Source of the DNA: JAKFEW01 sp036675505
Lineage (GTDB): Bacteria > Cyanobacteriota > Sericytochromatia > S15B-MN24 > JAQBPE01
Length of the DNA: 64,000 nucleotides
Assembly (NCBI GenBank): GCA_036675505.1
Contig: JAKFEW010000103.1
Coordinates: forward strand, 1 to 64,000
Reading direction: 5' to 3'
The notes beneath the pieces were generated by a model, which ran no database searches, was not told where the DNA came from, and was given only the letters and a program-made list of their open reading frames with translations. Position 1 is the stretch's first letter. Every line of letters starts with the position of its first letter. The position numbers were made by a program, and so were the translations under genes. Below, in pieces: positions 49,494 through 60,900 of this stretch.

Positions 49494-49503
49494 CGGGTAT
49501 AGT
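49494..49503 (+). promoter_or_regulatory. Candidate -10 element (CGGGTATAGT) before the PAS gene
   Basis: TATAGT preceded by CGGG; the predicted start near 49510 gives a ~38-nt leader with an AGGTGGTG site before the ATG at 49548. Confidence 0.45.
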
Positions 49504-49547
49504 GCGAGCGGGGATGAGACGCCGCGCCGCTGCGGCAGGTGGTGACA

Positions 49548-50111
49548 ATGGAAGCCGATCGGGAGCGCGTCAGCGCCGAGCGGGATCGTCTGCGTGCCGA
49601 GACCGAGGCGCTGCAGACCGAGATCGCGAAGCGCATCGCGGCGCGGCAAGAGGCCGAGCGCCGCTACCGCGACGACATTGGGCGCACGGACGTTGGCCAC
49701 GCCGCGATCGCGCTCAATGGCCTGGTGGTCGAGTGCAACGCCGCCTTCGCGATCGCGATGGGCGTCGAAAGCGTCGAAGCCCTGCACGGCCGGCGCATCA
49801 CGGCATTCACCCACCTGGATGATCGGGCGCACGACGCCGACGTCCTCACCACCCTCTCGCTGGGCGCCCGCCAGCGCGCGTGGATCATGAAGCGACGCCT
49901 CGATGGCACCTCCCAGCTGCTGCATTACAGCATCGCCTGCGACGAGGATGACGAGCCGACCCGCATCTTCGTGCGCGACGCCTCGGACCTCCTCGACGCC
50001 GTGCGGCGTGGGGAGAGCGCACTCGCGTCGCACGGCGCGGGCCTGGACGCGGATCCCACATGGCGGGCCGAGCTCGCGGCGGTGCTCCGCACGAGCTTTC
50101 CGCTCGGCTGA
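49548..50111 (+). CDS. Coiled-coil/PAS-domain protein
   Basis: A 187-residue cytoplasmic protein. Residues 1-40 are a coiled coil (RERVSAERDRLRAETEALQT), then a PAS domain (AIALNGLVVECNAAFAIAMGV, LLHYSIACDEDDEPTRIFVRD). No kinase, cyclase or DNA-binding output, so it is likely a sensor or adaptor. A GTG at 49539 is an alternative start. No cofactor-binding residue could be assigned. Confidence 0.78.
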   Translation: MEADRERVSAERDRLRAETEALQTEIAKRIAARQEAERRYRDDIGRTDVGHAAIALNGLVVECNAAFAIAMGVESVEALHGRRITAFTHLDDRAHDADVLTTLSLGARQRAWIMKRRLDGTSQLLHYSIACDEDDEPTRIFVRDASDLLDAVRRGESALASHGAGLDADPTWRAELAAVLRTSFPLG

Positions 50112-50118
50112 GCCGCCC

Positions 50119-50136
50119 GCCGCGGCGTCCCGCGGC
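50119..50136. terminator. Bidirectional GC hairpin between PAS gene and cdsA
   Basis: GCCGCGG and CCGCGGC form a 7-bp stem with a CGTC loop in the 41-bp gap between convergent genes. No T-tract; likely a transcription barrier but of uncertain strength. Confidence 0.4.
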
Positions 50137-50152
50137 CGGTAGGCTCAAGGCA

Positions 50153-51121
50153 TCACGGCACGAACAGCGGGATCTGCAGCGCCAGCAACGCGGCCCAGTA
50201 GACCGGCGCCGCGAACAGGTAGCCGTCGAAGCGATCCAACACGCCACCGTGGCCCGGCAGCGCCTTGCCGAAGTCCTTTAGCCCCGCGGTCCGCTTCAAC
50301 CCCGATGCCAGCAGGTCGCCGACCAGGCCGGCCATGGCCAGCAGCACGGCGATCCCCATCAAGACCGGCACCTTCACGTCCGGCAACGCGAACGCGAACG
50401 CCCAGGCGGCGCCCGCGGCGACCAGGAAGCTGGTCGCCGTGCCTTCCCAGGTCTTGCCCGGGCTGAGCGACGGCGCCATCTTGTGGCGCCCGAAGAGCAC
50501 GCCGCCCATCAGGCCGCCGACGTCCGCGAGCTGCACGACCATGAGGAAGAACACCAGGCCGCCGAAGCCGCCCTCGCGGCCCACCAGCACCAGGTAGGCC
50601 CCCAACATGCCCACGTAGAGCATGCCGAGGGCCGTTCCCCCCAACCGCCCGGTCAACGGCGCCGCGTGGCGCGAGAAGAGCGCGACGACCGAGATCAGCA
50701 TGAAGCCCGCCATCATCGCCGGTCCGAGGCCAGCCGCGCCTGCGACCAGCGCCGAGACCGGCAGCGCCAGGCCCGCGAGCCAGCCCGCGACGCGGTGCGG
50801 CGGCGCGCCGTAGGCATCCAGCATGGTCCAGAACTCGTAAAGCCCCATCGCGACCAACACGCAAATCGCCGCGGTCCAGGTCACCGGCCCGAAGTAGGCC
50901 GGCAGGAAGGCCGCGAAGGCCAGGCCGATCAGCGTGCCCAGGCGCGCCCAGAGCGGTGCCTTGACCACCGCGGGCGCGTCGGCGGCGGCGCCCTCGCCCG
51001 GAATCGCGGCCTTACGCCGGCGCGAGACCGCGCGGGTGACCGCGATCAGCACGGCGCCGCCCGCGACGATCGCCGCGAGCGTCTCGACGAGCTGCCGCGC
51101 GATCAGGGCGTCGTCGCTCAA
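50153..51121 (-). CDS. cdsA: CdsA, phosphatidate cytidylyltransferase
   Basis: Integral membrane enzyme making CDP-diacylglycerol (322 residues, about eight membrane segments). The signature SGLKRTAGLKDFGKALPGHGGVLDRFD is present in full (it starts around the S after LLA), as is SLSPGKTWEG. The start is TTG at 51121, overlapping the pssA stop (TTGA). It is the distal gene of a pfaA-pfaC-pssA-cdsA run. The C-terminus AAPVYWAALLALQ fits a final membrane segment. Confidence 0.93.
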   Translation of the reverse strand: MSDDALIARQLVETLAAIVAGGAVLIAVTRAVSRRRKAAIPGEGAAADAPAVVKAPLWARLGTLIGLAFAAFLPAYFGPVTWTAAICVLVAMGLYEFWTMLDAYGAPPHRVAGWLAGLALPVSALVAGAAGLGPAMMAGFMLISVVALFSRHAAPLTGRLGGTALGMLYVGMLGAYLVLVGREGGFGGLVFFLMVVQLADVGGLMGGVLFGRHKMAPSLSPGKTWEGTATSFLVAAGAAWAFAFALPDVKVPVLMGIAVLLAMAGLVGDLLASGLKRTAGLKDFGKALPGHGGVLDRFDGYLFAAPVYWAALLALQIPLFVP

Positions 51122-51936
51122 GCCGCGCCTCCCACGCCCTGCGCCCGGCGGCCGGCCAGCGGGCCGAGCGCCGCGTAGGCGGCGAAGTAAGCCAACAGCC
51201 CGAGCCCGGGCCCGAGCCCGATGATCGCGAGGCCGAGCAGCACCAGGTGCCAGCGCGGCGCCAGCCCCTTCAAGTAGTGCTTCGGCAGATCCGGGTAACG
51301 CAGCGTCGACACGGCGAGGACGGCCACCAGGAGGGCGATCGCCGGGATGCAGGTCGCGATCAGCCTGGCGATGAGCAGCTGGGTCACCTCGCTCGCCCAG
51401 GCGAGCGCGCCGGCGCCCGCCGCCGCCTGCCACCAGGCCAGCCCGAGCGCCGCGATCATCGCGCCCACGGCCGGTGACGGCAGTCCGCGGAACCAGAGGT
51501 GGCCTTCGGGGCCGTCGTTGGCCACGTCCTCGGCGTCGAAGCGCGCGAGCCGGATCAACACGCCCGAGAGCAGCGCCGCCCCGGCCACCCAGCCGATCCA
51601 ACCCGGCAGCCCGGAGCTGGCCGCGAGCGCGCCGACCAGGAACGCCGGGGCAACGCCGAAGCCGACGACGTCGCAAAGCGAGTCGAGGGCAGCGCCGAAC
51701 GCGCCGCTGGCGCCGATCTTGCGCGCGGCGATGCCATCCGCCATGTCGCAGCCCCAGGCGGCGAGGATCAGCCAGCCGGCGGTCGCGACCGCGCCCTCAC
51801 CGGCGGCGGGCGTCCAGCCGGACAGCGCCACCACGGCGCCGAAGCCGCACAGCGCGTTGCCCAGGGTGATGGTCGTAGGGACGGCGACGAGCCAGCGCGG
51901 CCGCCCGTCAGGCGAGGCGGGGGGCGTCTCAGCCAT
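51118..51936 (-). CDS. pssA: PssA, CDP-diacylglycerol-serine O-phosphatidyltransferase
   Basis: Membrane enzyme of 272 residues joining CDP-diacylglycerol and serine. The CDP-alcohol phosphotransferase motif reads DMADGIAARKIGASGAFGA then LDSLCDVVGFG (D-G-x2-A-R...G-x3-D-x3-D). LARFD and FRGLPSPAVG are typical of the type-II PssA branch. The ATG at 51936 overlaps the pfaC stop by 8 bp, so it is translationally coupled to the PUFA synthase. Confidence 0.92.
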   Translation of the reverse strand: MAETPPASPDGRPRWLVAVPTTITLGNALCGFGAVVALSGWTPAAGEGAVATAGWLILAAWGCDMADGIAARKIGASGAFGAALDSLCDVVGFGVAPAFLVGALAASSGLPGWIGWVAGAALLSGVLIRLARFDAEDVANDGPEGHLWFRGLPSPAVGAMIAALGLAWWQAAAGAGALAWASEVTQLLIARLIATCIPAIALLVAVLAVSTLRYPDLPKHYLKGLAPRWHLVLLGLAIIGLGPGLGLLAYFAAYAALGPLAGRRAQGVGGAA

Positions 51937-54900
51937 CCGCGCCGCCCTCGGCGATGGGCGGCACGAGGACTTCCGTGTGGCCAGTCAGCCAATCCGCGAG
52001 CGTGTGGAACCAGGCGCCCGGCGGCAGGTCGCCAAGCGGCCCGGTGCCGCGGGTGCGGCGCACGGCGGCCAGGAGCTCGCGCGTCTCGGGCGTGGGCTCC
52101 TTCACATGCTCCAGCGTCTTGAACATGACCGCCGGGATCTCGCCCACCTTGGCGCGCGCGCGCCAGCCGGCGACCTCGGCGGCGAAGCTTTCCTGGGGCG
52201 ACGCCGGCCGTTCGGCGCCGGCCGCGGGGCCGAGGCGCTCGAAGGCCTCGAGGATCGCCTTCTTGCGCTCGGCGAGGCCCATCGTGCGCAGGTCGTCCGG
52301 CCAGATCGGCCGGCCGAGCCAGTAGGTCTGCCGGCCGTGCCCCACCGGGAACTCCAGGCGCTCGGCGACTGGCTCGAGCGGCAGGCCGCCCGTGAAGCGC
52401 ACCGGCACGATCGGCGCCCCGGCCTCGAGCGCCAGGTCGATCAGGGCGGCGCTGATCTGCTGGACGGGCTTGTTGGCGGACACTGCGCGCGTGCCATCGG
52501 CGTGCACCATCAACGACTTCTCGCCGTGCGCCATCAGCGGCTTGAGGCCGGCGAGGATGCCCGGCAGCGAGGCGGGGTCCTGGCGATCGAAGAACAGGAT
52601 CAGCTCCGGGTCCGCGACGCCGGGGTACGCGAAGTGATGGGCGATCAGCCGCCCGAGCCAGCTGTCGCGGTGCTCGGTCTTGGCCAGGGTGGCGGTCGGC
52701 ACGCCGCCGAGCGCCGATGCGATCAGCGAGAAGAGCAGCGACTCGATGCCCACCTGGTGGTTCGCGAGGTACAGCACGCCCCGCCCCTGCGTGAGCGCGA
52801 AGGCCTCGGCGTCCTCGAGCTCGACCGAGGCCACGAAGCGCTCGGCGAGGCCGTAATAAAGGTCTTCGCCTGGCCAGGGACCCTGGCCGAGGCGCTCCCG
52901 CCAATAGTTGCGCACGGGCGTCACGTCGAGCACGGTGGCGGCATCGGACACGGCCACCTCGCCGTCGGGGGCGACCGTCAACTCGACGTCGTGGCGCGTG
53001 AGCGGCGCGTTCGGGGCGATCGCCGAGAGGCCGTCGTGCACGAGGCGCACGTCGCCGGGGTGCACGCCCAGACGCCGGCCCACGTGCTCCTTCACGGCGA
53101 TTTGCCGCGTGAGCGCCTCGAGATCGCCCTCCGCCCGGTAGATGCGCGCGAGCGTGCCCGGCAGCCAGTCGCTGCCGCGCACCTCTTTCGGCGTGAGGCG
53201 GGTGGTGGCGCCGTCCGTGCGCGCGAGCCCGAGGTGCGGCACGGGGATGCGCTCGGCCAGGAACGCCTGTCGGATCGGGCCCGGGGCGGCGCCCAACGGG
53301 CCCTTCGGGAAGAGGATGTAGACCAGCTCCAGCGTGGCCCAGACGGAGCCCGCGACGATGAGCTGCACCTCGAACTTCGGGAAGCGCGAGCCCTCATGGA
53401 AGCCCGCGAAGCGGACTTCGCAGCGCACGGGCCCGGTGAGGGGCGCGGGACCATGGAGGGTCAGGCTCAGGACGCGCGAGGGATAGCCGACCTGGTCGGG
53501 CGCGATCGCCGCGTTCCAACGCTGGAGGTCGGTGCCGGGGATCGCGTGTGTGACGCCGTCGAGCAGCACCTGGTTGAGCAGGCCGGGCGGCACCTCGCTC
53601 GCGGCGTCGAGGTCCGCCGAAGCGCCGCTCGCGCCGATAGCCAGCGTGTGCAACACGTGGAAGGCCGGGCCGTGGAACATGTCGCCGGTGGCGTACGGGT
53701 TCGGCTGTGGCGCGGCGTCGGCCGGCACCTCCCAGGCGGCGGGCGGCGCGGGCCAGGCGCCATCCGTCGCGGCGACGCCGGTGGCGACCGGCTCGAAGCG
53801 TGAAAGGGCCGGGTTCGGCGCGTCCCACCAGCGGTCGATCGCGACGTCGAGGCGGCCGTCGGGCCGCGGCGTGGCACGCCGCCGCAGGCGCAGCGGCCCG
53901 CCGGGCAGCGCGACCCACTTCTGGACGTGGACGTCGCTGAGCCCGACGACGTGCTCGCCCGGCCGCGCGGCCTGGGCGGCCGCGGCGAGGCGGTCGAGGA
54001 GCGACATGAAGGGCAGGACCGGGATGACGTACGTCGGCTTGTGGTCCTGCAGCCAGGTGTCGACGTCGGGATCGAGGATCTCGTCGTCGGGGCCGAGGGG
54101 GGGGGCCCCCTCACCGGCCCGGTGGGCCACCTCTCCCCCGGGGGGGGAGAGGGGCCCGGAGGGCGGTGAGGGGGCGTCCCCCGCCAAAATCCGCATCCCC
54201 AGGCCCGTAGCCCCGTAGATCCGCATCCCGTCGACCCACAGCCAGCCATCGGCCTTCGCGAACACCCCGCGCTCGTCGCGCCCGACCTCCACGAGATCGA
54301 GCTCGACCACCACGGTCTTCGCCGTCGGGACCACCTGCCCGCGGTACTTCCAGGTCATCGGCATGCCGACGCCGATAGCCTCGAAGCGCGGGTTCGACAC
54401 GCCTTCCGCCAGGCCCTTCTCGACCATCGCGGCCTGCAAGAGCTGGATCAGCGCCTCGATGCCCAGCGAGCCAGGCTGCACGGGGTCCTGGAAGAAGTGG
54501 GCCTTGAAGTACCAGTTGCCCGGATCCACGTCCTTCTCGGCGCGCGCGCGGCCGAGGCCGGCCTTGCCGCCTGCGGGCCACCAGCCGGTGACCCGGTCGA
54601 TCAGCCGCAGCATGCCAGGCGCGATCGCGGGCGCCGCGTAGCGCGCCGGCGACGCGGCGATGTCCACGAGGAAATCGCTCGGTGCGGCCACCGCGGCGGC
54701 CTCCTCGGGCGTCGGCGGGATGCCGATCTGGCTCGCCAACGCGGCGCCGGGGAAGAAGCCGAAGACCGTGTCCATATCGTAGAGCGGCTGGCCGCCGAGC
54801 GTGCAGCGCACCTCGAAGCCCACGATCACCATGCCGCCGGCGTTCGCCATCTTGGTCAGCTTCACGCTGGTGCGGATCGCGCCGGCGTCCGGCCCCACCT

Positions 54901-57900
54901 CGAGGTGCTGCGTGGAGGTGCCGTCGAGGTTGCGGAAGAACAGCTCACCCTCGCTGCGCAGCGGCACGCCAATGAACGACGCCAGCCAGCCGCAGGGCTG
55001 CAGCGCGGCTTCGAGCAAGACCGCGTAGGGCATCGTCGGGTTGCCGTTCTCGCGGAAGTACCACGCGTCGGGCGGCACGTCGTATTCCGCCACGATCGTC
55101 GAGCCGACGCGGGGCTCCCCGATCCGGCCGTCGATTTCCACCACGCGGCTCATGAAGTGGTACGGCGGCCCGGGCAGGCGGGGCAGCCGCTTGCCGGCGT
55201 CGAAGCCCGCGAACTTCGGCCCGAAGGCCATGCTCGGGCGGCCCCAGGCGCAGGCCCAGAGCGACTTCTGGCCGAACGCGAAGCCGTCTTCGGTCGCCAC
55301 CGGCACGGCATCGGCCGCCGCCATCAGCTCGGCCTTCTCCTCCATCGGGTAGCCGGGCACCAGGCGCACGCCCATCTTGCGGCAGTGGAAGGCCTTGAGG
55401 CCATCCACGGTCACGAGCAGGTCGGCCCAGAGCGTCGGGTTCGCGCCATCGTGGACCTCCTCGACGAAGACTTCGTAGATGAGCTCGCGCGACTCGGGCC
55501 GCACCTGGCCGCGGCAGCGCATGTGGTAGGGCACCTCGGGCACCGGCTCGAAGCGCCAGCCATCCTTGTCGAGCGTGTAGCCCATGGCCGCGAGGTAGAA
55601 GGCCATCGTCTGCAGCGTGCCCTCGAACATGAGCGTGCCCGGCATGCAGGGGTCGTCCTTGAAGTGGCCCTTGAAGAACCAGTCATCGGGCGTGACCTGG
55701 GCGGTCGCGCGCAGGTAGCCACGGCCCCAGGGGCCGCCCTGCGGGTCGAAGTGCGTGATGTGCTCGAAGAAGCGCATCGACGCGCCGGACATGCGCGGCG
55801 AGCGCACGTGCGAGCGCCCGGGCTCGAAGCCGGGACCGAACGCGTCGGCCAGCCGGCCCTCCGCGAAGGCCTCGATCGCGGCGGTGTCGAAGCTGCGCAG
55901 CGTGGTGAGGCGCCGCGGCGCATCCATACGGCCGCCCTCGGGCATGGCGTCGAGCGGCTCCCAGAGCACGCCGCCCGAGCTCGCGAGCTCCTCATCGGTG
56001 AAGAAGCCGGCCTGGCCATGACGCACCGTCAGGCGCGGCGCGCCGTCGATGCGGCAGTCGTAGTGGAAGAAGAACAGGCGGATGTCGCCCTGGCGCGCGT
56101 GGCCGTCGACGTGGATGTCGTACTTGAGCGTGTCGCCGGGCTTCGGCAGCACCTCGTAGCCGGTCGTCGGATCGGCGTGGTAGGTCAGCTGGCAGCCCAG
56201 CAAGCGGTAGACGCGCTCGCCGCGGTTGACGAAATCGGCGCCCAGCCACGAGATCAGCAACAGGTCGGCCTGCCCGGACTCGACCATGATGCCGGCCGGC
56301 ATGCGGCCCTGGTGCAGCCACCAGGAATCCCAGCGCACGTCGGTCTCGGTCCAGATGGTGCCGGTCTTCATCGAGCCCGGCTCGCCCTTGATGCCCGTGA
56401 CGCGGTCGGCGAGCAGCAGCGGGGGCTCCGGCATGCGGACCTGCCGCCGGTAGCCGTCTTGCTGCTTGAAGAGCGGGCCGAAGACCTCCGAGATGCGCCC
56501 CGAGGCGAGCACCTCGAGCTGCTGGCGGTCGAAGGCGGGCCCGATCGGGGCGTTGGGATCGGCCTTGGGCGGCGGCGAGGCCGGAACCGCCGGCAACGGC
56601 GGTGCAGACAGTACCGGCGGGGCCAGTGGGACGTGCGGGGCCGGAGGGACGTGCGGGGCCGGAGGGACGGGCGGAGCGGGTGGGGCGGGCGGCGCGGGTG
56701 GAATGGACGGTGCAGGCGGCGTCACCGGCCCCGCCTGGGCGGGCTTGGCTGGCGCGGCCTGCGCCACTGGCGCAGCCGGAGCGCTCGGCGCGAGAGATGC
56801 GGCCGCCGAGGCCTCCGCGCCCGACACCACGGGCAGGTGCGTCAGCCCCCTGGACCGCGCGACGACAGCCTGCAGCGCAAACGCGGACTGCGTCAGGAAC
56901 TGCTGGTGGACCTGGGCCTGCTGGGTGAGCAGGGCCATGTAGGCCTCGTGGGCCTTGCGCTGCGCCTCCACCACTTGCGGGAGGACGCCGGGGACGGGGG
57001 TTTGGGGCATGACGGGTACCTGGGGAGCGGATGGCAGGTTCGAAGGGACTTCATCCGCCGTCGGCGAGACGGCGGAGGGCGCGGAGGAAGCAGGAAGAGT
57101 CGCAGGCACCCGAACTGGCACGGGCGCCGTCACCATCGGCGCTCCGGTCTGGGCCGACGGCACCGCAGCCTTCGGCGCTGGCGCCGCGGCCTGGACCACC
57201 TGCTCCATGGGCTGCAGCTTGCCCGGCGCCAGGGCCACCTCCGCCAACACCGGCGGGAGCACCGGCGCAGGCAGCATGCGTTGCCCGCCCACCGGCGCCG
57301 CCATGGCGACCGGGCGGGCCACCGGCGCCGCCTCAGGCCGCGGCAGCAAAGGGAACACCAGCTCGGGGTGATGGCCCTGGAACCTCAACATCGGCCCTTC
57401 GGGCGCCGGTCGAACCGGCCAGGCCGCGGTCCAGCGGTCTGCCAGGGCCTCCCAGCCAGCCGGCACGCCTGCCGCCACGAGCTGCCCCAGCGCATTCATG
57501 AGCTGCCGCACGGGCGAAGCGCCCGCGAGGTCGAGCGAGACGGCCACGTGCGCCCGATCGCCCAAGATCTCCCTCACCAGCGTCGCGAGCCCGCCTTGCG
57601 GGCCGTGCTCGACGAAGACGCGCACGCCGTCGGCGTATGCCGCCTCGATCACCGCCGGGAAATCGACGGTCTTGAGCGCCTGGCCGAGCAGCGCGTCGGC
57701 CGCGGCGTCGGCCGTCGGTTCATAGGCGCCGCCGGTGGCGTGGCTGTAGAAGCGCACGCCCGGCACCGGCGAGGTGGGCCGGCGGTGCAGCGCGTGCCAG
57801 GCCTCGGCGTAACCTTTCAGCTCGGGGGCGTGCACGGCCACGTCGTATCCCAGCGGCACGGCCGCGTCGGGGCCGATCGTGGCGATCGTGCGGCGACAGG

Positions 57901-60900
57901 CGTCCGGGTGGCCGCCGATCACGACGTCGCGCGGGCCGAGGATCATGGTCAGGGCCACGAACGGCTCGGCCTCCACGATGCGCTGGACCTCCGCGATGGG
58001 CGCCGCGACCCGCCAGGTGGACCACTCGAAGCTGGACAGGCCCATGCCGCTCCAGGCCTCCTTGAGCACCTCGCCGCGCCCGCCGAGCCAGCGGGTGAAG
58101 ACCTCCGCGTCCTCGAACTCGCGGCGCAGCGTACCCATATCGGTCCAGGCACCAAAGGCGTAGAGCGCGTTGGTCTCGCCCGAGCTGACGCCGATCGCGG
58201 CGGCGAACGGCAGGCCGAGCACGCGGCGCGTCAGGTGCGCATGGGCCTGGGCGAGCACCGAGGAGCCCCAGAGCTTCTGGAGCGGCGTGGGCGGCTCCGC
58301 CGCGTCGCCCCAGACCCACGCCGCGGCCTCGTCGGCGCCGGTGAAGCTCTGCGCGACGGCCTCGCCGAGATCCGGCAGCGCGAGCAGCAGCCCGCGCCCC
58401 ATCCCGGCATAGGCGCTCGCCGCGCCGCCGAACAGCGCAGCGACGTCGCCCCCGATGGGCGATTCCTCGAAGTAGATGCCTTCGCCCCGCGGCAAAGGCG
58501 TTGCAGAGCCCGCAAGCCAGGTCGCGGCCTTCGCGCGCTTTGCCGCGAGCTCGTCGGCGTCGGCCGCCACGATCACGAGGCGGGCCGGGCCGTCACCGCC
58601 ATGGCGGTCGTCCGCCAACGCGGCGGCCACCGCGCCCCGATCCGCGCCGGCGTAGACATATAGCCGGGGCGGCGGCGCGTCGAGGAATGGCACGGCCTTG
58701 CCCGGCGCGGGCGCCACCACGACGGCGTCGCGGGCACCCGCCATGCCGGTCACCCGGACCTCCACGGCGGCCGGCCCGGCCGCGAGCACGGGCTCGGCGG
58801 CACCGGCCGGACGAGGGCGGGCGCGATGGCGGCAAGCCAGCACGGCCGCCGCGACGTGCAGCAGGCCGGAGGCCGTATGCGCATGGCCGAAGCGGGCCGT
58901 GAGGCCGGCGTCGCCATCGGCGAGCGCGAGCGTCCAGCCTGGCTGGACCTCGCCCTCGTCGGGCAGGATCGCGAGCACGGCGTCACCGTCGCGCCGGGCG
59001 TCCTCGAGGCGCTTGAGCGCGAGCACGACGGCGGCGTCGCCCGGCTCGTGCCGTTCGGCCGGGAGCACGGCGCGGGCGGCGGCGGCCTGCACGGCCTCCG
59101 CCGCCAGGTCGACCGCGCCCACCAGCGCGAAGTCCAGCTCGCCGGCGCGCAGCGCGCGACAGGCCACCCGCAGGGCCGCGAGGCCCGAGAGTTCCTCGGC
59201 GGAGATCGCGAAGCCCGGGCCGCCGAAGTCGAACTGGCTGTTCAGGCGGTTCGCGACGATGTTCGGCAACGTTCCGACGACGCCCGCCGCGGTCAGGACC
59301 GGGCTCGCCGCGTCCTTCGCCTGGGCCAGCCAGGCGTCCGTGAACGGGCCGGCCAGGCCCGCATGGGTCCAGGCGTCGAGCCACTCGCCAACCCGCCAGC
59401 GCACGCCGAAGCGCGCGATCGTGGCGTCGCACTGCATGCCGGCGAACACGCCGGCCCGCTCGCGCGCAGGTGGCGTGACGCCCGCGAGCGCCTGCTCTGC
59501 GGCCGCCAGGATCCAGAGCTGCTGGGGCAAGGCCGCCTGCAAGTCCGAGGGCGGGAAGCGCAGCTGGCGCGGCGACCAGGCGATCTCGCGGGCCTGTCGG
59601 CCCGGGCCCTTCTCGCCGAAGAGGCCCGCGGCGAGGTCCTGCGTATCGCGGCCGTCGCCCACCAGCGCGCCCAGGCCTACCACGGCGATCTTCCCGGTGG
59701 GCGGCGCGGGCGGCTCCGGCATGGGCGGGGCCGTCAGGTCGGGGTCCCACGCCTCGATCAGCAGGTGGGCATCGTTGCCGCCGAAGCCGAAGGCCGAAAT
59801 CGCCGCCCGCCGCGGCACGCTGCCCGCCGGCCAGGGCTCGGCGGCCTGGATCAGCCGGAATGGCGTGTTGCGCAGCGCCGGCGTGGGATCGTCGACCGCC
59901 GGGTTCGGCGGCAAGGTGCCGGCCTCGAAGGCGCCCAGGATCTTGATCACGCCGGCCAGGCCCGCCACCGTGATCGGATGGCCGAGGTTGCCCTTGATCG
60001 AGCCGAGCGGCACGTCCTGGCAGCCCGTGAAGACGCGCGCGAGCGTCGCGAGCTCGGTCGCGTCGCCCACCGGCGTGCCGGTCGCATGGCACTCGACCAT
60101 CCCGACGGCCTCCGGCTTCCAGCCGGCCTGGGCATAGGCGCTGCGCAGCGCCCGCTCCTGGCCCTCGCTGTCCGGCACCAGCAGGCCGCTCGCGCGGCCG
60201 TCGTTGGCGAGGCCCACGCCGCGGATCACGCCCAGGATGCGATCGCCGTCGCCCACCGCGTCCTCGAGCCGCTTGAGCGCCACGAAGGCTGCGCCCTCGG
60301 CCGGCAAGAGGCCGTCGGCGCCGCGGTGGAAGGGACGGCTGCGCCCGGAGGGGCTCAGCGCCTGGAGCGCGGTGAAGCCCATGTGCAAGAACAGATCGTC
60401 GGCGCGGTTCACGGCGCCCGCGAGCATCAGGTCCGCGCGGCCGTCCGCGAGCATGTCGCAGGCGAGCTTGATCGCGTAGAGCGACGACGCGCAGGCGGCG
60501 TCGAGCGCGAAGGCGCCGGCCTCGAGCCCGAGAGCTTCGGCGAGCACCAGCGCGGGGTAGCCCGACATGAACCGGTTGCGCGGGTCGATCACGGGCAGCC
60601 CGGCCGCCTCCGCCGCCTTGCCGTCGAGCAGGACGGCGCCCTGCGCATCGAGCCACACGTGCTCGGCGAAGGAGGTCAACGACTCGCTCGGCAGCGAGAG
60701 GTTGCCCAGCACCGCCCCGGTCCGGCGGTCCAGGGCGCCGCCGACCTGGCGCAGCGCCTCGCGGGCGGTGTGCAGCGCCCACTTCACGAGCGGGTCCAGG
60801 TGGCGCACGTCGTCGGCCGGCAGGCGGAAACCTGCCGGGTCGAAGATGCCGTCGAAGCCCGAGACGTACCCCCCGCGGTCGTGGTGGGCGCGCTCGGGCG

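Noticed and set aside
48530..49636. Upstream extension of the 47426 hydrolase frame across psd
   Set aside because: The extension is antisense to the well-supported psd gene; the hydrolase fold begins at the ATG at 48529.
54497..58663. 1388-codon reading frame antisense to pfaC
   Set aside because: Low-complexity Arg/Ala/Gly composition with no domain; the pfaC strand has catalytic motifs throughout.
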